Assembly (NCBI GenBank): GCA_036937835.1
Contig: CM072870.1
Coordinates: 22,146,001 to 22,210,000 of the forward strand
Length of the DNA stretch: 64,000 bases
DNA from: Pampus argenteus
Taxonomy: Eukaryota > Chordata > Actinopteri > Scombriformes > Stromateidae
Direction of reading: 5' to 3'
Every line of letters begins with the position of its first letter. Within the stretch, counting starts at the first letter, position 1. The notes under the pieces are model-generated. The model was given only the letters and a program-made list of their open reading frames with translations, did not search any database and was not told the origin of the DNA. A program made the translations under genes and the position numbers. This document shows, piece after piece, positions 11,913 through 24,091 of the stretch.

Positions 11913-14900
11913 TCAGTCGGCCTTCAGGGCGTAGAGGACGTCGTCCTGGCTGACGTTGAGGCGGACGCGCTGCAGGACGCCGAGGCGGCTGGGCTCCAGC
12001 AGCAGTAACCTGCAGGCTCCCAGACGCTGACACGCCGCCAGACCCTCGGACACGCTGACGGGCTGCAGACCCTCCACCCGACACAGAGCCTGGTGCTGCA
12101 CGAACACCTGAACACAGGAGCAACATGACTAGGCTAGAGCTGCAACGTGCAGTAAACCGTCTTTCTTCTCTGGTTCCTGCTTCTATATTTTCTGATATTT
12201 AATAAATCAATATGTAGCTACAACGTGTGGACAGACAGAGAGTCTCTAACAGGATCTAACGGGTTAAAGTCATGTTTACGTGCTGCATGAGGTGTTTGTG
12301 ACTCTGTGTGTTTGAGAGGTTCAACCTGTTGAAACGTGGCCTCCTCCAATCCCAGCCGCCGAAACTCTGCAATGATGGCGCGCAGGAAGAGCTGCTCCTG
12401 CACCGACGCACACCTGGAAACACACGGTCACACGTCACCTCACGGAAGCTACGAGTGCCTTTAAAAAGCCATCAGTGTTTATCACTCACTTGATCGCAGT
12501 GATGTAGGCCGAGGAAAACATCTCATTCAGCGCCTCCATCACGTGACTCATTCCCACCAATCCTGTGGCAGAAGGATCGGCGGCAGAGTGCTCGCAGATT
12601 TCTGTCGCTCGGCGGCAGATGTCCAAACACCGGCGGGCGTCGCCTGACAGAGCAGCTACCTGTGAGAGGAGCGGAGAGGAGCGGAAAGGAGCAGAGAGGA
12701 GAGGAGAGGAGCGGAAAGGAGAGGAGCGGAAAGGAGCAGAGAGGAGAGGAGCAGAGAGGAGAGGAGCAGAGTGGGTCATCTACAGAACCAGGAATGAAGA
12801 AGGAATGACGACGCTGATCTTATTGGTCAGTTGTTGATCCAATCCTGATCCGGTTTGCTGTAGGTTACCATGGTGATTAATCCCCTTTCGCTCTGAGGTT
12901 GTCTTACCTTCCTGGACGCCAGCTGGAGCGCGTCCTCCTCGAAGGCTTTGACCTTGTTCAGTCTGGACATGATGATCTGCTGCAGCTGCTTGAAGCTGTA
13001 CGGCTGGAACGACATCCTGGTCAAACCCTGCGAACAAACACGTACGACGTCTTCACTGCGGCGCCAACGTCACTGTTGCTTTTCGCAATTTTCTGCCATT
13101 TTTATACCGTTCTCATGTGGGATGTTAAACAGCGCGAGGTGTGTAAAAATGCCGCTCACCAGTCTGCTGGCCACTCTGTTGATCATGATCCTCTCCGGCA
13201 GGTCCATGGTGTTAGCGATGGTCAGCACCACGAGGCGGGCGTGGCGCCGCGTCGGCCAGTCGAACAGGTTGTACATCACGTTCTGCTTCCTGGTCCACAA
13301 CAGGTCCAACTGCACGAGTTCAAAACACAAAAACAAATCCGAAGAGTCCATCTGAGATTCTGTTTATACACAAAGATACACAAAGAACTGCTAGAAGTGA
13401 AAGTTTATCAGAGTGACTTGTAGTATCGCGCAAGATCACTAACAGGGAATAATACAAAATGAAGGAAAGGTTTTAGTTTGTGGTCTCGAGTTATTCTGCA
13501 AATCGGGGACACGTATACGACCGCGTTGTGTTTCTGCAGGAATCCTTTTGTGTTTGTCTGCAATCAGTGTGTTTGTTCGTTTCCTTGGTGACTATGTGTG
13601 AGTTTTATGAGAGAATAAAAGACGTTTGTTGAGGTGACACCTCATCAAGACTCAGATGTTGAGTGACTCAAGTCTTCGTAATAGATTTAACTGGTTTTTA
13701 CCTCCTGTAATCACAGCAAGAAAACCCCGCTTCACGGTTCATTTGGTCTCCTGAATGTTTTAAGACAGATGATGAAATAAAATCGTGAATCTGACCTTTA
13801 AGCAGGAGGAAACTTGTTTGGGACTATTTGCAGCGGTGGATGCATCCACATTTGGTGCTGTAGTACACAGTACTGCTGCTGCCAGTGAGTCAAAATAAAC
13901 TACAGTGTTGTTTGTTGTTGGTTTGGGTCTGCATGAGATTCGTTTCAAAACCAAGAAATAGCAAATACTGACTTCCACAAAAATAACAAATCAATGATTA
14001 AAATAGCTGCAGCTCTGTAACTGGATTCGAGCTCTTACTTCGTCCACCAGCAGCACCGTCGTCTCCTTCCGCGGCGCCGGGTTGCTGAATCTCTTCTCCA
14101 GCAGAGCAGCCGCGTGGTCGGCCGTGGCCTTCTGACCCGACAGTTTCTGCAAACGCCAGAGTTTGAATTCAAACACACGTTTCAGACGAAGATATCACCT
14201 TCATCTCTGAGTTTAGCTTAGCTTAGCATAGAGACTGGAAGTAGAGGGGAACTGTTAGCCTTGCTCCCTCAGAAAAAAAAAAAAGAGAAAAATATAATCA
14301 AGAAGTAGTTTGAAGGCTGCTTGGATGTTTTCTGACATGAAAGACACAACAATGCAGGTTAAAGTGATGCTTTGTGTCATTTAGACCGTTAATGACGACA
14401 GTTAATGTTTTCTCCCTGCCTTCAAAAGTCTCCAGCCAGACAAACCAAAACAGGGAAGCGGGTATTAACGGGGGTTTTTCTTCCTTCTTTCTGTTTCATT
14501 CATTCATTCATTCATTCTTTGCTGTGACCTGCAACACAAAGCTCCACTTGATGGCTGAAGCTGTGCAACACATCCACAAACATTCATACCACAAACCCAG
14601 AATTTATTTCTGGTGTTTCATTTGGAGGTTGTGGGCTTCTCACCTGCAGGATCTGGACGTACGCCTGATGAGGGTCCGTCATCTTCATGCCGTTAATCTC
14701 GATGAAGTGGAACGGCGGGATCTCGTCCATGTCCGCTGCGTGCTGCAGACAGCGCATCACCTCGTGGACCGTCGCCGTCTTCCCCGTTCCCGGCACACCT
14801 GAGATATACATACACCTGAAACACAACAACAACAACAACAACATGAGGAGGAATCCTTTCTCCTGATGTAATTAAATAATAAAACGTCTAAGTCTCCGTC

Positions 14901-17900
14901 TGGATTTTACCCTCCGGTGCCATCGATGACTTTGCTCTCCACGAAGCTGTAGATGTCCTGAAACTCCTGCTCCCTGCAGGGAAGAGACTCCGGCACCGAG
15001 GACACGTGCAGCCTGGTGACATGACAAGTGTTTCACGTACGGTTATATTGAAACAACTGATTTAAATCTGATAAGCTCTAAGTTTTCTCCCGCTTACCTC
15101 GTTCTGGCTTCCTCCAGAACGTTGGCGGGCTGTCGGGCCGGCAGCGACCTGCTGGGGATGCTGGGAGTGGCGTGACGCGGAGTCCGCGGCGTGCCGGGCG
15201 TGATCTGATGAAACAGGAACCAGAAAAGACGAGGTGAGATGACAGGACTCGATCTTTAAGGCTGACGTATTTCCAGCCGTTTGACGTTTTACCTTCTTGC
15301 TGGGAGTTTTTCGCGGCGTCCTGGCAGAGGAGCGAGTTTTTTGCTTCGAGCGTGGAGTGCGAGACCCGGCGGCGGCGTGTCTGCCTTTCTTTGCAACAAC
15401 TTCCTCATCGCTATTCACCTCCTCTTCTTCATCGGCTTCATCCTCACTGCTGCTCTGTAGCTCCTTCTTCGATGGAACGAACTCGTCCTCGTCTTCTCCG
15501 TCTGAGTTCAGGTCCTGCTGGTTGTACATATGATTCCTAGAGCGACGGACATATAAATAAAACTCAGACACCATCTGCAGTTATTTATTATCATTCTTGT
15601 TGGAAATTTAATAATGAATAAAAGGTCAGAGGTCACCACGCGCCGTACTCACAGCTGTTTCCTGATGCGGGACGACACCAGCTGGGCCGACTTCCTCTTT
15701 GAGCTCCTCGGCGTGACGGCAGCCGGCAGCATCGGAGAGTTTTCATTATCCACTTCTGCCCTGTAGACGTCACACGTAAATGTGGTATAAAAAAATAAAT
15801 AAACACAAGGTTCATTTGAAAGAAATAAACAACTCTAAACCAAAGTAGTTTAAAAAGTTAACTGCATGCGTGTACTCACAGTACTCCCAGAGCAGGTTCC
15901 TTCAACATTTTCTGTTCTTTTTTTCGGGAAGGAGTGGTCGCTCTGTTGGAACACACATTATATTTACATCACTGTGTTTAGTAAACAAAACTTTAACGTG
16001 ACATTGTTTACGTCGTCACCCAGCTGCACATTAAGGCTGAAAACACACAAATCACCACGTGCACCACAGGTGTGAATTAACGACAACTCCCAGCAGCCTC
16101 TGAACTTCCTGTTCAGCGTCCGACTCACTTGGCGGTGCGGTTTCTCCTCGGGGTGGCGTTTCTTCTTCTCGGTGTCTTAACCGAGTCCATCGGTAACTCC
16201 GCCTCCGTCACGTCGTCCTGCTGAAGGCTGGAAGAGACACCGGCGTGTGTGGTTTAAACCTCCAGCTCTGGCTTATTTAAACCCAGTTTAATTTCAACCA
16301 TTTTAAGATGATTACAAACCAGTTTATCGCCGATTTTAACTAGTTTTACCTCTTTAAAATCTATTTATTACTACTGTAATCAGGTTTATCGCTGGTTTAG
16401 AAATATTTAAAACCCATTTGAACCAGTTATCTAAGATTCTAACCAGTTTAAACCAGTTCATCTACAGCTTCAACCATTTCTAAACCAGGACGACCATGAA
16501 GGTGAATCACCGCCTCTTAAAACCACGTTTAGTTCGACAGACCTGCTAAAACTGACCTGGAGGAGTCGTCTCTCGATGGAGGACTTTCCATCCCGGTGGC
16601 GGACAGTTTGTTGAGGACGACGGTGGAGGGCTTCAGGGTGACGGTGGGGCCTCTGTGCGTCTTCCTGAGGGGGGTGAGGCTGTAGGCGAGAGGCAGGGCC
16701 TCAGGGGGAGACGCCGACAGCCTCGGAGACAACATCACGTCCGACTCCAGATCCTCGTCCAGCAGCTGACTCAGGACGTCGTCCTGGGACATCGACTTCT
16801 TCTCCGGACCTGACGGGACGAGGAAAAGACTTCATAAATAAATTAAGCATAAACGCCAAACATTCTCTGGTTTGAGCTTCTTTGTGATTTGTGATTTTTC
16901 TCTTTTTATATCATTATAATCTTTTGGTTTTGTTGGCGGGACACGTTGAGCTTTGGGAAAATACGACTAATAAAAGATCACAGAGACAGTCAAAGTGTCC
17001 AAACTCTCGTCTGGCACCGTTCAAATTTCAGATTTACATGTTTACACTGAGAGAAACGAGGCTGAAACTCGTATTGACGGTTTCAGTTTTAGCGTAAACT
17101 TCTCGACTTCTCTGGATCTAACACTGTTTTCCCGGCCGACACTCACTGCTGAGCTCCAGCTTCTTGCGGACTCCCGGCGTCCGGCCCGAGGCGTTCCTCC
17201 TCTTGGCGCTCAGACATTTGGAGGCCGACAGTTTGGTGGCGGAGTGCAGGGATTCAGCCTCCGCGGCGCGGGCCTTACCGGCGCTCATGGTACCTCTGCT
17301 GTATCTCACTTCCCCAGACGCGGCCCGGCGCATGATGGTGAGGTCCGGCGTCGGCAGAGCACGTCGAGCCGGGCCTCGGGATGCCGGAGTGGCTGCGGGT
17401 GGCGAGCAGGGCGGCGAGGGGGGGAGGGAGGGTTTGGGGCAGGGAGGAGGGGAGACTGCCTCCACCAGAGAGGAGTCCACGACCCGGAAGGTCTTTGTGT
17501 CCCAGGACAGCTTGACGTACAGAGTGTCCCGATCGTAGGAGTCGGGGAACGGAGCTTCTCCATCCAGGTGCTTCACCTTTGAATTACATGAAACATGATT
17601 TACAGATAATTGAAAAACCACAACAAAATGCTTTTAAAAAAAAACAAACAAAAAAACAGAGACATGAGATAAAACGCTCGGTCCTTCACCTGTACGGGTC
17701 GGAGGATGGACTCGACGTCGACCTCGTCGTCACAGCTGCGAGCCTCATAGTAGAAGATCTCCTGCGGGTGCGGCTCCCTGCCCAGCAGCTTCAGTTTGCT
17801 CAGAGGCACCTCAGACACACGAGCAAACCACTGAACCACCGCCTTCTTCTGCTCCCCGCTCTCTGAGACACAGCCGGACAGAGAAGGACCAGTTCATATG

Positions 17901-18283
17901 TTGAAAAGGACACGTCAGGCTCAAGTCACAGATCTGACAACTTTAAGATTATCGAATAATTATTTCAAGCCCTTATTAATGTTTGATTCATGCCGTAATG
18001 ATCACTTCTAACACACATCAACACAACACGATTCAAATGAAAACCAATAACACGGCGATATTTAATTCTCGTCCACCTTCGTTTGGTATAAAAACGCATC
18101 TATCTGTTTATTATTTGGACTTTTGATCCTCCATCGTCATCTGAGCCTCACCGTCTCCATACAGCTTGATGACTTTGGCCACATACGGGTTGTCTTCGTC
18201 TTCTCCCTCGATCAGGATGTTCTGGCCCGTGTTGATGACGGTGGTCCGCGGGAGACCCTCCACACTGATGGCCAAAGACCTGA

Positions 18284-18324
<41 letters not shown>

Positions 18325-19116
18325 TTAATCGATAATTTAGAAAAAGTCCAAAAGCTGAAAACAGATTTGTGTATCAGAACTTTGTTTCTTCTTCTTTCCT
18401 CTCCCATTAATCATCTCACGACCCCTCAGATTTATCTGGTGACCCTTTGGAGGGCCCCGACCCCTAGGTTGGGAACCACTGGACTAAACTAGCTAACTGT
18501 ATATAAAGTAGTTGAAACTAGCTCCACCTCCAGCAGCTACAACAGTAACATGCTGCTCTAACACTGATGCTTCAGTATTAATAATATAATGATGTCATAT
18601 ATAATAATATATCAGTCACTACTGATACTGCAGTACTTTAACTACATCAAGATCACAATACTTATGTACTGTTACTGCAGTACTTTAACTACATCAAGAT
18701 CACAATACTTATGTACTGTTACTGCAGTACTTTAACTACATCAAGATCACTATACTTATGTACTGTTACTGCAGTACTTTAACTACATCAAGATCACTAT
18801 ACTTATGTACTGATACTGCAGTACTTTAACTACATCAAGATCACTATACTTATGTACTGTTACTGCAGTACTTTAACTACATCAAGATCACAATACTTAT
18901 GTACTGTTACTGCAGTACTTTAACTACATCAAGATCACTATACTTATGTACTGTTACTGCAGTACTTTAACTACATCAACATCACTATACTTATGTACTG
19001 TTACTGCTGTTGAGTACTAACGTGTATTCGTATGTTTTTAGCTTCCGGTTGAAACTTAAAGGTTCTCCGCGCCACTTGTAGACTCGTCTGAATCTCCGTC
19101 GGGTGAAATATTTCAT
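11913..19116 (-). CDS. orc1: Origin recognition complex subunit 1
   Basis: Largest ORC subunit; it binds origins and loads MCM with CDC6 in the nucleus. Eighteen exons join in frame, 934 aa (human 861): 19116-19022, 18279-18152, 17862-17690, 17576-17147, 16809-16557, 16227-16129, 15942-15880, 15760-15653, 15536-15293, 15204-15098, 15012-14911, 14815-14644, 14146-14039, 13309-13160, 13027-12908, 12659-12490, 12413-12326, 12107-11913. Residues about 40-180 form the BAH domain, which reads H4K20me2 in this family. A long basic, Ser/Pro-rich disordered linker with SP/TP sites (CDK-type) follows. The AAA+ domain has Walker A GVPGTGKT at 607-614 and Walker B LLVDELD at 690-696, split by an intron after the E. 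The C-terminal winged-helix region ends NVSQDDVLYALKAD. The start ATG gives MKYFTRRRF, which fits the family N-terminus. Identity is firm; exon 5-8 borders in the linker are less constrained. Confidence 0.95.
12663..12772. repeat. Purine-rich GGAGAGGAGC-type minisatellite in an orc1 intron
   Basis: Irregular repeats of GGAGAGGAGCGGAAAGGAGC-like text lie directly beside the acceptor of the exon at 12490-12659. On the transcribed strand this is a CTCCTTTC-type pyrimidine tract, so the repeat itself serves as an unusually long polypyrimidine tract. Confidence 0.8.
13795..13930. repeat. Dispersed repeat relic, GGTGGATGCATCCACATTTGG family
   Basis: The core GGGACTATTT...GTGGATGCATCCACATTTGGTGCTGTAG recurs at about 63075-63180 in the same orientation and inverted at about 35575-35760. 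All three copies are intronic (orc1, kifap3, trmt1l). Not classified. Confidence 0.65.
14195..14345. repeat. Dispersed repeat relic with TTAGCTTAGCATAGAGACTGG
   Basis: The segment holds a motif string (TTAGCTTAGCATA, GACTGGAAG, AACTGTTAGCC) that recurs at about 20893-20945, 45505-45570 and 54358-54400. It matches, from memory, a very common teleost interspersed repeat. It lies in an orc1 intron. Confidence 0.6.
18283..18322. repeat. (CA)20 abutting the orc1 exon 2 splice acceptor
   Basis: On the transcribed minus strand this is a (TG)20 run followed after a few bases by TCTCAG and exon 2. There is almost no ordinary polypyrimidine tract between repeat and acceptor. Confidence 0.9.
18620..19010. 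repeat. 47-bp minisatellite in orc1 intron 1
   Basis: About eight tandem copies of a 47-bp unit that includes TACTGCAGTACTTTAACTAC and ATCAAGATCA. Copies differ by single bases (CAATAC versus CTATAC; GTTACTG versus GATACTG). The unit is itself a piece of the dispersed repeat also seen near 22965-23095, so a mobile-repeat fragment appears to have been amplified in place. It ends about 10 bases from the donor of exon 1. Confidence 0.9.
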
Positions 19117-19290
19117 CTTCACGGTTAAAAACAACAAAACTTCACTTTCTATCCGGATTCAAGCCGTTTATCTGCTTTAATCACAGGCTGTAATTAAATA
19201 TAAAGCTTCAATTCAAATCCCGCAACGACGAAAAAAAGACGATAGTTGTGGTAAAAGTCTGTCAGTCAGAAACCAAACTCCGCGTCAACA

Positions 19291-19302
19291 TTTCGCGCGA
19301 AA
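19291..19302. promoter_or_regulatory. E2F-type palindrome in the orc1/prpf38a promoter
   Basis: TTTCGCGCGAAA is a perfect 12-bp palindrome and fits the E2F consensus TTTSSCGC on both strands. It lies 175 bases upstream of the orc1 ATG. Mammalian ORC1 is a known E2F target, so G1/S control of orc1 is the natural reading. An ATF-like TTACGTCG follows at about 19304. Confidence 0.75.
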
Positions 19303-19364
19303 ATTACGTCGTTTCCGTTCTTCTTCTTATTCGCGTTTTCTTTTTCTTTCCGTTGGTCTATAAC

Positions 19365-19375
19365 AAGATGGCGCC
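19365..19375 (+). promoter_or_regulatory. YY1-type core-promoter element AAGATGGCGCC
   Basis: AAGATGGCG is the classic YY1 element found near transcription starts of TATA-less housekeeping genes. It lies between orc1 and prpf38a. The ATG within it is not in frame with either protein. Confidence 0.5.
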
Positions 19376-19557
19376 GCCAGCTGGTATGGAAGGTGAATGA
19401 TGACACACACACACACACACACACACACACGTATATATATAATTCATAAAATATAAAACTACTAATATTCACTGTTAATCCTGACAGACAGAAATTGTGA
19501 ACCTGTCTAGCCTGGCATCACATCATTTACAGCAAAGCAACAAGATAATGAGATGAG

Positions 19558-19645
19558 TCAAAATAAAATAAAATAAAATAAAATAAAATAAAATAAAATA
19601 AAATAAAATAAAATAAAATAAAATAAAATAAAATAAAATAAAAAA

Positions 19646-19696
<51 letters not shown>

Positions 19697-19702
19697 AATA
19701 AA
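19558..19702. repeat. (AAAAT)n / (AAAT)n microsatellite between orc1 and prpf38a
   Basis: About 80 bases of the pentamer pass into about 60 bases of the tetramer. The tract lies inside the bidirectional promoter interval, between the E2F/YY1 sites and the prpf38a start codon. Confidence 0.95.
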
Positions 19703-19870
19703 ATGTTTGCCAATCTATTGGTCTTCATGTATGTCCAGTAGGTGGCATGTACCTTTAACCTGGTTTGCTATCCGCCATTAAAACCAGAGAAGAAGAAGAA
19801 GCAGGAACGGAAGGCTGTGGTGCTGTTGTGTTCATGCTATGCTAATAAAGTAGCTCTACTTTCTATTCAG

Positions 19871-20347
19871 ATGGCAAACAGAACCGTGAAAGATGCTAAC
19901 AGCATACACGGGACTAACCCGCAGTATCTGGTGGAGAAAATCATCCGGACTCGAATCTACGAGTCTAAATACTGGAAGGAGGAGTGTTTCGGTCTGACCG
20001 GTGAGTTAGCATGTTAGCCACTGAGCTAACGTTAGCTTTCCGTTAGCTAATGCTAATAACCGAAGCGCTGGCGAGTTTTTACGTTTTAGTGTTTTTTTTT
20101 TAATTTAAAGTGACTCGATTTATAATATTTATGTACTTTTACTCAGGTAGGATTTTTTTATGCAGGATTCTTACTTTTAATGGAGTATTAATCATTTAAC
20201 TATATATAAACATAAAGTAGTTTAAATTAGCTTCACCTCCATCAAAACATGATGTAAAGCCTCAAATCAAGAGTGGAGGATGGAGATTCATGTCTATGGG
20301 TTGAACGTGTGTCCCAATACTTTTGGCCATGCAGTGCAGGTTTTATT

Positions 20348-20391
<44 letters not shown>

Positions 20392-23310
20392 CCACAGCTG
20401 AGCTGGTCGTTGATAAAGCCATGGAGCTGAAGTTTGTTGGTGGAGTTTTCGGTGGGAACATCAAGCCGACTCCCTTCCTCTGCCTCACGCTGAAGATGCT
20501 GCAGATCCAGCCTGAGAAAGACATCATCGTTGAGTTCATAAAAAATGAGGATTTCAAGTGAGTCCCAACGTGTTGACATATTTAAAGACAACAATGATGT
20601 CATATTGATTTTTTTTGTCAACAAACGGCAACCTGAATCTCATACCGGGCTTGTTAAAACTGGTGCTGTTGATCTTTCTCATCACTGTTTTTATTTCTAC
20701 ATTTTTTTTATTAGATATGTTCGTTTACTCGGTGCGATGTACATGAGGTTAACCGGCACTGCAGTGGATTGTTATAAATACCTGGAGCCTCTGTACAACG
20801 ACTACAGAAAAATCAAGAGTCAGAACAGAAACGGAGGTAAGAAAATGACTGAAAACGATGAATCAGTTAAAAATACCAAACGTGAGATGTCTAGCTTAGC
20901 ACAAACACTGGAAGCGGAGGGAAACTGCTAGCCTAGCTTCATCAAAGTCAACTTTCTGTTAAGATTTCAACACTTTGTCTAAACTGTGCTCTGACTCTTT
21001 TAATGTCCCAGATGTTTGATGAAATCATTCATGTTGCTTTTATTCCTCTTCATCTTTTGTCTTTATGTTTTAGAGTTCGAGCTGATGCACGTGGACGAGT
21101 TCATCGACGACCTTCTTCACGCAGAGAGGATGTGTGACATCATTCTGCCGCGGCTTCAGGTGCGTTTACTGTACGATAGAGTTGGGTATCATTTGAATTT
21201 TAGCGATTCTGATTCCTGTTTCGATATGGTTAAAAAAAGAAAAAGGTCAAATGTAATGTTAAAAAAACACAAATAGCCGTAGCGTTTGCGCATGCATGTA
21301 AACAAATCCACACACTGTCATTGCAGATAAAGAGACCTTCAAGATATGTAGCCGTTGTTTGCAATAAAGTGTTGTATTGTGTTTAAGAACTGATATGCAG
21401 ATTCAAAATGAATATTTCTTAATGATTTCTGTGTTTGTGTTTTACAGAAGAGACAAGTCCTTGAGGAGGCAGAGATGTTGGACACACGTATCAGCGCTCT
21501 GGAGGAAGACCTGGATGAAGTGGAGAGCAGTGATGAAGATGACGAGGAAGAGGAGAAGGTAATAATATTTATCCTTTTGAAATCTGATTTACTGTGAAGA
21601 AAAAAAAGCTACTTTCAGACATGAACCTGAAATTTTAAAAGGTCAGACTGAGAAACGGACAGGTGTTGAGTCTCAGAACTGTCAAAAAACTGATCTGCTG
21701 ATTATTTTCTTGTTAAATTCGTTTTGTCTAAAAACTGTTGTCTAAAAAAACTGCTTCCCAGAGTTCAAGGGGAAGTCTTCAAATGTCACGTTGACTTTTG
21801 AATTCTTTATTTTATCTAATAAATTGTTATTAATGAGAATCTGCGGTGTCGCTCAGTAGCAGGAGCGTCTCTCACATACATAACGTCACATTCATTAAGT
21901 CACAGATGGGCATGAACAGGATTAAAAGATGTTTTCTGTATGTGTGTTTTTATGCCTGCAGCCAGAGAGACTCCAGACCCCTGAACCCCACAGACGCGGT
22001 TACCGTGACAACGACAGACCTCGCCGCTCCCCGTCCCCTCGTTACAGACGCAGCCGCTCCCCCAGACGGTCCGTCTTCGTGTTATTTATTTTTTCTGTTG
22101 TAAATTGTATATGAAAGAGACAAAGTGATAAATATATAAAATACGTTGTGGTTTTTTTTCTTCCAGGAGAAGCAGATCTCCAAAGAGGCGAAGGTATGCC
22201 TGCTTCTGCCTGAAATCCTAAATTTCATCAACTTTGAGCCAAATCCTTTAAAATGTTTGTAGTTGATTCTGATTGGTTTGTGTGCGTCTCTTTTGTCTTA
22301 TGTTCTCAGCCCGTCTCCTCGGAGAGACCGCCATCGCAGCAAGAGTCCTCGCCGACACCGCAGCCGGTCCCGAGACAGACGCCATCGCTCCAAGTCCCCA
22401 GGTAGACGAAGAACATCCCCATGGAAACAATAAACTAAAAGCAGACAGCGGTCATGTAAACCGTAACTTAGTAACTGCAGAAGTTTTCTTCAGTATCACA
22501 ATAATCCAGTGACGGCTGTCTCTACGTCCATGGCTACACCTGCAAACAGGAGCCGCTAAAAGCTAATTCGGCGTAATTTAATGGAAACATTGTGTTGTCA
22601 TTAAAGTTCACCACAACCTTCCCCTATTAGATCGACATTTCTAGTGGAAATTTTGTACTTCACTCTGGTCAAAACAACACGGCAGTGTCGCCATCCTGCT
22701 CCGTTATTTAAAATATTGCGTGTGATTGTATTTGATAACTCATACTGAAGTGTTGCTTGTTGTTTGGAACCAGGTCACCACAGAAGCCACAGACATCGCA
22801 GCCACTCAAAGTCCCCAGAGAGGTGAGTGATGTTTGTTACTGTTACCATAACATTAAAATGTTGTACATCCATCACAATACTTGGTGGTACTTCGCTGTA
22901 TGTGTAGGGCAGGGCATCGTTTATAGTAAGTAACAATTAACTCATTGTACTTACAGGTATCGTATGTGTGTGTAACCTGATATAACTTATATACTTTTAC
23001 TGCAATACTTTAATTACATCAAGCTCTTAATACTTATGTACTTTTACATTGCTGTATTGGTACTTCTGAGTACTTCTTCCACACCTGGACACTACCAAAA
23101 AAAGCATCGCGGCTCAGTAATCCAACATGTGTTGTCAGTATCTTTAATGTTTTCAAGTGAATCTTGTTCCTATTAACAAATATATGTTGTGTAATTTATT
23201 TGATTTATTAGTGATTATATGTTTCAACATTTCTTCAATTATTTTGTTTTCTTTCACGTCACAGGAGTTCAAAAAAGAGTCACAAGAAGAGTCGAAGAGG
23301 AAACGAGTAA
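19871..23310 (+). CDS. prpf38a: Pre-mRNA-splicing factor 38A
   Basis: Spliceosomal B-complex component needed for activation. Ten exons join in frame to 309 aa (human 312): 19871-20000, 20398-20557, 20715-20836, 21074-21159, 21448-21558, 21962-22068, 22167-22193, 22310-22401, 22774-22822, 23265-23310. Residues 1 to about 180 are the PRP38 domain (MANRTVKDANSIHGTNPQYL..., near identical to other vertebrates). An acidic coiled segment rich in E/D follows (about 183-203). The remainder is an Arg/Ser/His-rich RS tail ending KKSHKKSRRGNE. Exon 7 is a 27-bp microexon. Intron 1 ends in a (TG)n run directly before the acceptor. Head-to-head with orc1, convergent with the first ifit gene. Confidence 0.96.
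20285..20397. repeat. Transposon-end relic and (TG)n at the prpf38a exon 2 acceptor
   Basis: GTGTCCCAATACTTTTGGCC followed by ATGCAGTG (about 20308-20337) resembles the terminal sequence of a widespread fish DNA-transposon family. The TG run at 20350-20389 then leads straight into TATCCACAG and exon 2. Confidence 0.6.
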
Positions 23311-23607
23311 TTTTCTTTTTACCTCCAAACCATCAAGAGATTTTGTCTCAATCTTTTTTTTTTATTATAATTTTTTTTTCTAATGTTATTTTGGCAACAG
23401 ATTTCAATTTTAGACATTGGACCCCTGAACCTCAGTCTGTGTCACGTTGTAAAATGTAAGCAGCTCTATGTACAGTATCTAATCACTCAGTCATAAAAAG
23501 GTAAATTTGTCTGTTGCTGATAACTTTTGGATACGTGTAAATGTTGAAAATCTGATCGTGTACGTCGGTAATGAGTTTCACACTCGTCCCCTGACGTTAG
23601 TCATAGA

Positions 23608-23613
23608 AATAAA
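23608..23613 (+). terminator. Polyadenylation signal for prpf38a
   Basis: AATAAA about 300 bases after the stop codon; the next gene converges from the other side about 480 bases away. Confidence 0.55.
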
Positions 23614-24091
23614 GACCCTTATTCGATAGATGTGGTTTGATTGATTACCGAGGAACACGAGAACCTAAAAGTTCACATGGTAAAAATTATAGACGACCAA
23701 AAGTATGTGTCCAAATACTATTTAATAACATTGGAGAATAAACATCATATATTATACATCATATTAATCATTACACTGCTAATGTTTCTTGTGTCACTAC
23801 GAAGCTTACAGCAAAGCATATTTCATATAAAGCACATTATGCTCTTACATAAATTTCAAATATAGTGCCAAAGGAAAAAATATCAACACACCAGGAGTAT
23901 AGTACAGTGTATATAGTGAGAAGTAGGGTAAGGACATTTCAACATGTTATTAACTGTGTCTTACAAATCAGACCATTTTTTCAGTGCAAACTTTAAAAAA
24001 AAAATCGATATTTTCTCAGATGTTTTATGCTTTTTTCTTTTTCCAGCAGCCTCCATTAGTTCTGCCACCATGAGAAAATAAACCTGCTTTT

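Noticed and set aside
19365..19375. Translation start at the ATG in AAGATGGCGCC
   Set aside because: The frame does not join the PRPF38A protein and the motif is better explained as a YY1 element.
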